DNA from: Prolixibacteraceae bacterium
GTDB taxonomy: Bacteria; Bacteroidota; Bacteroidia; Bacteroidales; Prolixibacteraceae
Direction: 5' to 3'
NCBI GenBank assembly: GCA_003506435.1
Contig: DOAQ01000016.1
Location: 97,424-161,423, forward strand
DNA: 64,000 nucleotides
Shown here: in pieces, positions 60,594 to 64,000 of the stretch
Position numbering within the stretch: the first letter of the stretch is position 1
Layout: every line of letters starts with the position of its first letter
Made by a program: the position numbers and the translations under genes
Notes under the pieces: generated by a model
What the model was told of the DNA's origin: nothing
The model's database searches: none
The model's input: only the letters and a program-made list of their open reading frames with translations

Positions 60594-60681
60594 GCGTATA
60601 AATTCTTTACTAATTGAGCGAATAAAGCTACTAAAAAAGAATTTGTCTCAAAACGAGATCAAGCTCTTTCCCTGTTTGAAC

Positions 60682-60966
60682 ATGGAGAATCAAAAAATTA
60701 TTGAAGAACTTACAATAGAAAATGTAGGAACATTGACTGAGGCACAAATTGACAAAGTCATGTGCAGAATCGAACAGGAATCGGACAAAGAGAAACGTTC
60801 GCAGTTTATGAAAATAATAGAAACAGCTTTTGAGTTTCGGACCATTTCTGCAAAAAGCAGAGACTTAAAAGCAGATTTGGCATTCTTCGGATATCGGTTC
60901 TTCCCGGTAAAAAACAATAAATTCTTTATTAGGGGAATTCGGAGAAAGACAACCAAATGGAATTAA
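60682..60966 (+). CDS. Small conserved-looking protein of unknown function
   Basis: A 94-residue basic, helical protein from the ATG at 60682 (MENQKIIEELTIENVGTLTE); the longer frame upstream overlaps the divergent gene and looks non-coding. No signal or membrane segment, and no family recognised. The C-terminal FFIRGIRRKTTKWN is strongly basic, so nucleic acid binding is possible. Confidence 0.5.
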   Translation: MENQKIIEELTIENVGTLTEAQIDKVMCRIEQESDKEKRSQFMKIIETAFEFRTISAKSRDLKADLAFFGYRFFPVKNNKFFIRGIRRKTTKWN

Positions 60967-61173
60967 AAATAGCGGGTTGAATAAAAAATGAAATAACATA
61001 TACAGAAAATTAACCCGTCTCAAATAATTTTTGGTAAGGATTTTGTTTTATCCCATTCGTAAAGCTTTTGATTGTACAGATTACCTTTTCAGTATTGGAC
61101 ACTGGCAGATACCATTGAACACGGTTCTTGAATACTAACTGAATTTTTAACGTTAATCTTAAAAACAAAAGCC

Positions 61174-61854
61174 ATGAAAACTAAAAAAACCGAAAAAGCC
61201 GATCTTGAGAACAAACGTTCTTTGTTTTTTTCAATTGGATTGCTGCTCAGTCTTTCTGCCGTATTAGTTGCTTTCGGATGGAAAACGCCTGTCCCGGAAA
61301 CAGAAAGCTTTGGCACATTGAAACTGGAACCGCCGATTGAAGAAATGATACCAATAACCCATGAAGAGAAAAAAGAAGTTGCCCCGCCGGTCAGGGAAAT
61401 AACTGTTTTTGAAATTGTGGAGGATGATCAGGGGATAGAAGATGACCAATTCGAAATCTTCAATTCCGAAATTACAGAGGGAGACATAATCACGGTTCAG
61501 AATTACCTTGTGAAAAATATCAGAGAAGAAGAAGATGTCCCGCCGGTATGGATTACCGACGAGATGCCCGAATTTCCCGGAGGTATTCCATCCCTTCTGA
61601 AGTTCATCAATTCCTCGATTAAATATCCGGTTATTGCTCAGGAAAATGGTATTCATGGAAAGGTAATCATCACGTTCGTAATTGATAAAACAGGAGAAGT
61701 AACCAATGTTCGGGTTTTCCGGGGAATTGATCAGGCCCTGGATGCCGAAGCTCTCAGGGTGGTAAAAAATCTACCCAAATGGAAACCCGGAAAACAAAAC
61801 GGGAAACCAGTAAAAGTGAATTACAATGTTCCGATAAATTTTGTATTACAGTAA
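61174..61854 (+). CDS. TonB-like energy transducer, first of a tandem pair
   Basis: A 226-residue inner-membrane protein. A short cytoplasmic segment and one transmembrane helix (LFFSIGLLLSLSAVLVAFGW, about 16-35) are followed by an acidic periplasmic spacer (about 60-125) and the TonB C-terminal domain (about 135-226) with MPEFPGGIPSLLKFI, YPVIAQENGIHGKVIITFVI and LPKWKPGKQNGKPVKVNY. It couples proton-motive force to TonB-dependent transporters such as the two SusC proteins in this window. A near-identical paralogue follows; ExbB/ExbD genes are not adjacent. Confidence 0.9.
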   Translation: MKTKKTEKADLENKRSLFFSIGLLLSLSAVLVAFGWKTPVPETESFGTLKLEPPIEEMIPITHEEKKEVAPPVREITVFEIVEDDQGIEDDQFEIFNSEITEGDIITVQNYLVKNIREEEDVPPVWITDEMPEFPGGIPSLLKFINSSIKYPVIAQENGIHGKVIITFVIDKTGEVTNVRVFRGIDQALDAEALRVVKNLPKWKPGKQNGKPVKVNYNVPINFVLQ

Positions 61855-61994
61855 CTTTTCAGGTGCGTTGTTTTAATTCTTTTCGAATCTTAAAAATTGA
61901 AATATGATTTTATTGCTTTTGAAGATTATTTTTTATCTTTAAGCCCTCAAAAGAAAAATAATTTCTGATTCAGAATAACTTATAAAAATTAACT

Positions 61995-62681
61995 ATGGAA
62001 CTAAAGAAATCGCCAAAAGCTGATCTGGAGAACAAAAGGAATATTTTTATCCAGCTTGGATTAGTGATCGCTCTGGGGATTACTCTTTTTGCTTTCGAAT
62101 GGAACACAAAAGTGGAACAGGCCAGTTCTCTGGGCTCGATAGCAGAACAAGAAGTCGAAGATGAGATCATTCCTATAACGCGTCAGGAAGAAGTAAAACC
62201 GCCGCCACCACCTCCTCCTCCAAAAACAATTGAGGTGTTGACCATTGTGGATGACGATACTGAAATCAACGAAGAACTTGAAATTGATGACTCTGAAGCC
62301 GATAATGAAACAGTCGTTGATGTTGCCCCTGTTGTTATGCAGAAAGCGGAAGAAGAAGAAGAAGCTCAGGTGTTCTTTATCGTTGAAGAAATGCCGGAAT
62401 TTCCCGGTGGTGAATTGGCATTGCGTAAGTTTATAGCTCAGTCAATTAAATATCCGGTTATTGCCCAGGAAAACGGTATTCAGGGAAAAGTTTACGTAAA
62501 CTTCGTTGTTGACAGAGACGGCAGTGTTACCGCAGCAAAAGTTGCCAGGGGTGTCGACCCGTCACTCGATAAGGAAGCCTTGCGTGTGGTAAATAGCCTT
62601 CCCAAGTGGAAACCCGGAAAACAAAGGGGTAAAGCAGTGAAGGTTTCATATACAGTTCCAATTAATTTCGTACTTCAGTAG
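61995..62681 (+). CDS. TonB-like energy transducer, second of a tandem pair
   Basis: A 228-residue paralogue of the preceding protein, sharing the KADLENKR start, membrane helix and C-terminal domain (EMPEFPGGELALRKFI, LPKWKPGKQRGKAVKVSY, ending PINFVLQ in both). The spacer differs: a run of about eight prolines (KPPPPPPPPK) and long acidic stretches. The copies lie 140 bases apart and have clearly duplicated; the differing spacers may suit different transporters. A strong terminator follows. Confidence 0.9.
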   Translation: MELKKSPKADLENKRNIFIQLGLVIALGITLFAFEWNTKVEQASSLGSIAEQEVEDEIIPITRQEEVKPPPPPPPPKTIEVLTIVDDDTEINEELEIDDSEADNETVVDVAPVVMQKAEEEEEAQVFFIVEEMPEFPGGELALRKFIAQSIKYPVIAQENGIQGKVYVNFVVDRDGSVTAAKVARGVDPSLDKEALRVVNSLPKWKPGKQRGKAVKVSYTVPINFVLQ

Positions 62682-62709
62682 AAAATTTCCAGAAATAAAA
62701 ATATGAATT

Positions 62710-62743
62710 CCTGGTTCTGCATTGGGTGGAACCAGGTTTTTTT
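62710..62743 (+). terminator. Rho-independent terminator after the tandem tonB genes
   Basis: CCTGGTTC (62710-62717) pairs with GAACCAGG (62729-62736), then seven T. Confidence 0.85.
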
Positions 62744-62763
62744 ATTACAAGTAATACCAATTT

Positions 62764-63975
62764 ATGATCGATACAAGACCGGAAACAGAAGTTGCAATTT
62801 TAGTGGGACTGATCAATGAAGATCAGGACGAGAAACAGGCAAAGGAATATTTGGACGAGTTGGAGTTTCTGGCTGATACAGCCGGAGCTGAAGTGAAAAA
62901 ACAATTTTTACAGAGGCTAGCCATGCCCCATCCGGTGACCTTTGTTGGCTCCGGAAAGCTCGAAGAAATAAGCGAATATGTCAAAGCTCACGAGATCGAC
63001 ACTGTGATTTTCGACGATGAGTTAAGTCCGATCCAGTTGCGAAACCTGGAACGTTCGCTTGAATGTAAAGTCCTTGATCGTACCAACCTGATTCTCGATA
63101 TCTTTGCCAAACGGGCGCAAACCGCCCATGCAAAAACACAGGTAGAGCTGGCCCAATACCAGTACCTGCTTCCGCGGCTGACCCGCATGTGGACTCACCT
63201 CGAACGCCAGCGTGGTGGTATCGGGATGCGCGGACCGGGTGAAGCTCAAATTGAAACCGACCGCCGGATCATTCTCGATAAGATTTCTCATCTGAAAGAG
63301 CAACTCAAAAAGATCGACAAACAGAAAGCCACCCAACGCAAAAACCGGGGAAAACTGGTTCGTGTTGCTTTGGTTGGATACACCAATGTAGGCAAATCGA
63401 CCCTGATGAACATGCTTAGTAAATCGGAAGTTTTTGCTGAAAACAAGCTTTTTGCAACACTCGACACGACCGTCCGGAAAGTAGTGGTTGGCAACCTTCC
63501 TTTTCTGCTGGCCGATACGGTTGGTTTTATCCGGAAACTTCCCCACGGGCTGGTCGAGTCATTCAAATCAACACTCGACGAGGTTCGTGAGTCTGATATT
63601 CTGGTTCATGTGGTCGATATTTCCCATTCTGGATTCGAAGAACAAATCGACATTGTGAATTCCACCTTGCAGGAAATTGATGCCGGCGACAAGCCTATCA
63701 TTTATGTTTTCAATAAAATTGATGCCTTCACTTTTGTTGAAAAAGAAGATGATGATCTGAGTGAAACCACCAAGGCAAACTATTCGCTTGACGACTGGAA
63801 GAAAAGTTGGATGGCCCGTAACAACACACCTTCCCTGTTTATTTCAGCCCTCGAAAAAACCAATTTTGACGAACTGAAGGATCTGCTTTATCAGGAAATA
63901 AAAAAGATACATGTGACCCGTTTTCCGTACAATGATTTTCTGTACGATGTGAGCATAGATTCAGAAGAAGAATAA
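62764..63975 (+). CDS. hflX: HflX, ribosome-associated GTPase
   Basis: A 403-residue GTPase. The N-terminal HflX domain (about 1-185) contains FVGSGKLEEISEYV and FDDELSPIQLRNLE, then the glycine-rich segment RGGIGMRGPGEAQIETDRR. The G domain shows G1 VGYTNVGKSTLMN, G3 LADTVGF and G4 NKID; G2 is the DTT in FATLDTTVRK. HflX splits stalled or heat-damaged ribosomes. The length is normal and the gene ends 25 bases before the window edge. Confidence 0.96.
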   Translation: MIDTRPETEVAILVGLINEDQDEKQAKEYLDELEFLADTAGAEVKKQFLQRLAMPHPVTFVGSGKLEEISEYVKAHEIDTVIFDDELSPIQLRNLERSLECKVLDRTNLILDIFAKRAQTAHAKTQVELAQYQYLLPRLTRMWTHLERQRGGIGMRGPGEAQIETDRRIILDKISHLKEQLKKIDKQKATQRKNRGKLVRVALVGYTNVGKSTLMNMLSKSEVFAENKLFATLDTTVRKVVVGNLPFLLADTVGFIRKLPHGLVESFKSTLDEVRESDILVHVVDISHSGFEEQIDIVNSTLQEIDAGDKPIIYVFNKIDAFTFVEKEDDDLSETTKANYSLDDWKKSWMARNNTPSLFISALEKTNFDELKDLLYQEIKKIHVTRFPYNDFLYDVSIDSEEE

Positions 63976-64000
63976 ATACGAGGGTATCCAAAAAGTTTTT

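Overview
The window looks like a chromosomal segment of a polysaccharide-degrading Bacteroidota, probably near Marinilabiliales/Prolixibacteraceae. The evidence is two SusC/SusD loci driven by ECF sigma/FecR pairs, promoters of the TAnnTTTG type, AT-rich leaders without strong Shine-Dalgarno sites, and a three-gene Wolinella-type succinate dehydrogenase. The taxonomic placement is inference; no rRNA is present.

Layout. (1) 1-10.5 kb, minus strand: a polysaccharide utilisation locus (sigma, FecR, SusC, SusD, IPT/TIG surface protein, and the start of a secreted protein cut by the window edge), plus a secreted protein rich in Asp/Asn loops. (2) 10.6-11.7 kb: a decayed IS481-type insertion sequence. 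(3) 11.7-20.4 kb, plus strand: an AraC regulator and a compact operon (creatininase-fold hydrolase, Gfo/Idh dehydrogenase, enolase-superfamily dehydratase, mutarotase-like protein, RhaT-like transporter), then a GH9 lipoprotein and a small relic of a fucosidase C-terminal domain. This reads as import and non-phosphorylative oxidation of a sugar to a 2-keto-3-deoxy acid. (4) 20.5-20.9 kb: an IS5-type transposase relic. (5) 21.0-36.3 kb, minus strand: a second locus (sigma, FecR, SusC, SusD, beta-helix/SGNH protein, a large secreted protein of unknown function, Gfo/Idh, SGNH protein, esterase). (6) 36.6-43.5 kb, plus strand: an SGNH hydrolase, then an unusual polar amino acid ABC system in which every substrate-binding domain appears circularly permuted, three of them are fused to the permease, and the ATPase carries a C-terminal histidine-kinase-like domain.

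(7) 43,630-51,963: an 8.3-kb integrated element bounded by a 23-bp direct repeat formed from the 3' end of tRNA-Arg(CCU). It carries a tyrosine integrase, a YefM/YoeB pair, a broken second toxin-antitoxin pair, a divergent repressor/excisionase-like switch, an AAA ATPase, a CHC2/TOPRIM primase, iteron-like repeats and a cassette of tiny membrane proteins. No relaxase, terminase or capsid gene is visible. The gene order resembles phage-inducible chromosomal islands, and it is the best candidate here for an undescribed system.

(8) 52.0-64.0 kb: tRNA-Arg, a relic of AmmeMemoRadiSam genes, sdhCAB with a near-consensus promoter, a secreted TIM-barrel protein, a thymidylate-synthase-like protein, an RluA pseudouridine synthase, a secreted metallophosphoesterase, a small orphan protein, two tandem TonB-like proteins and HflX.
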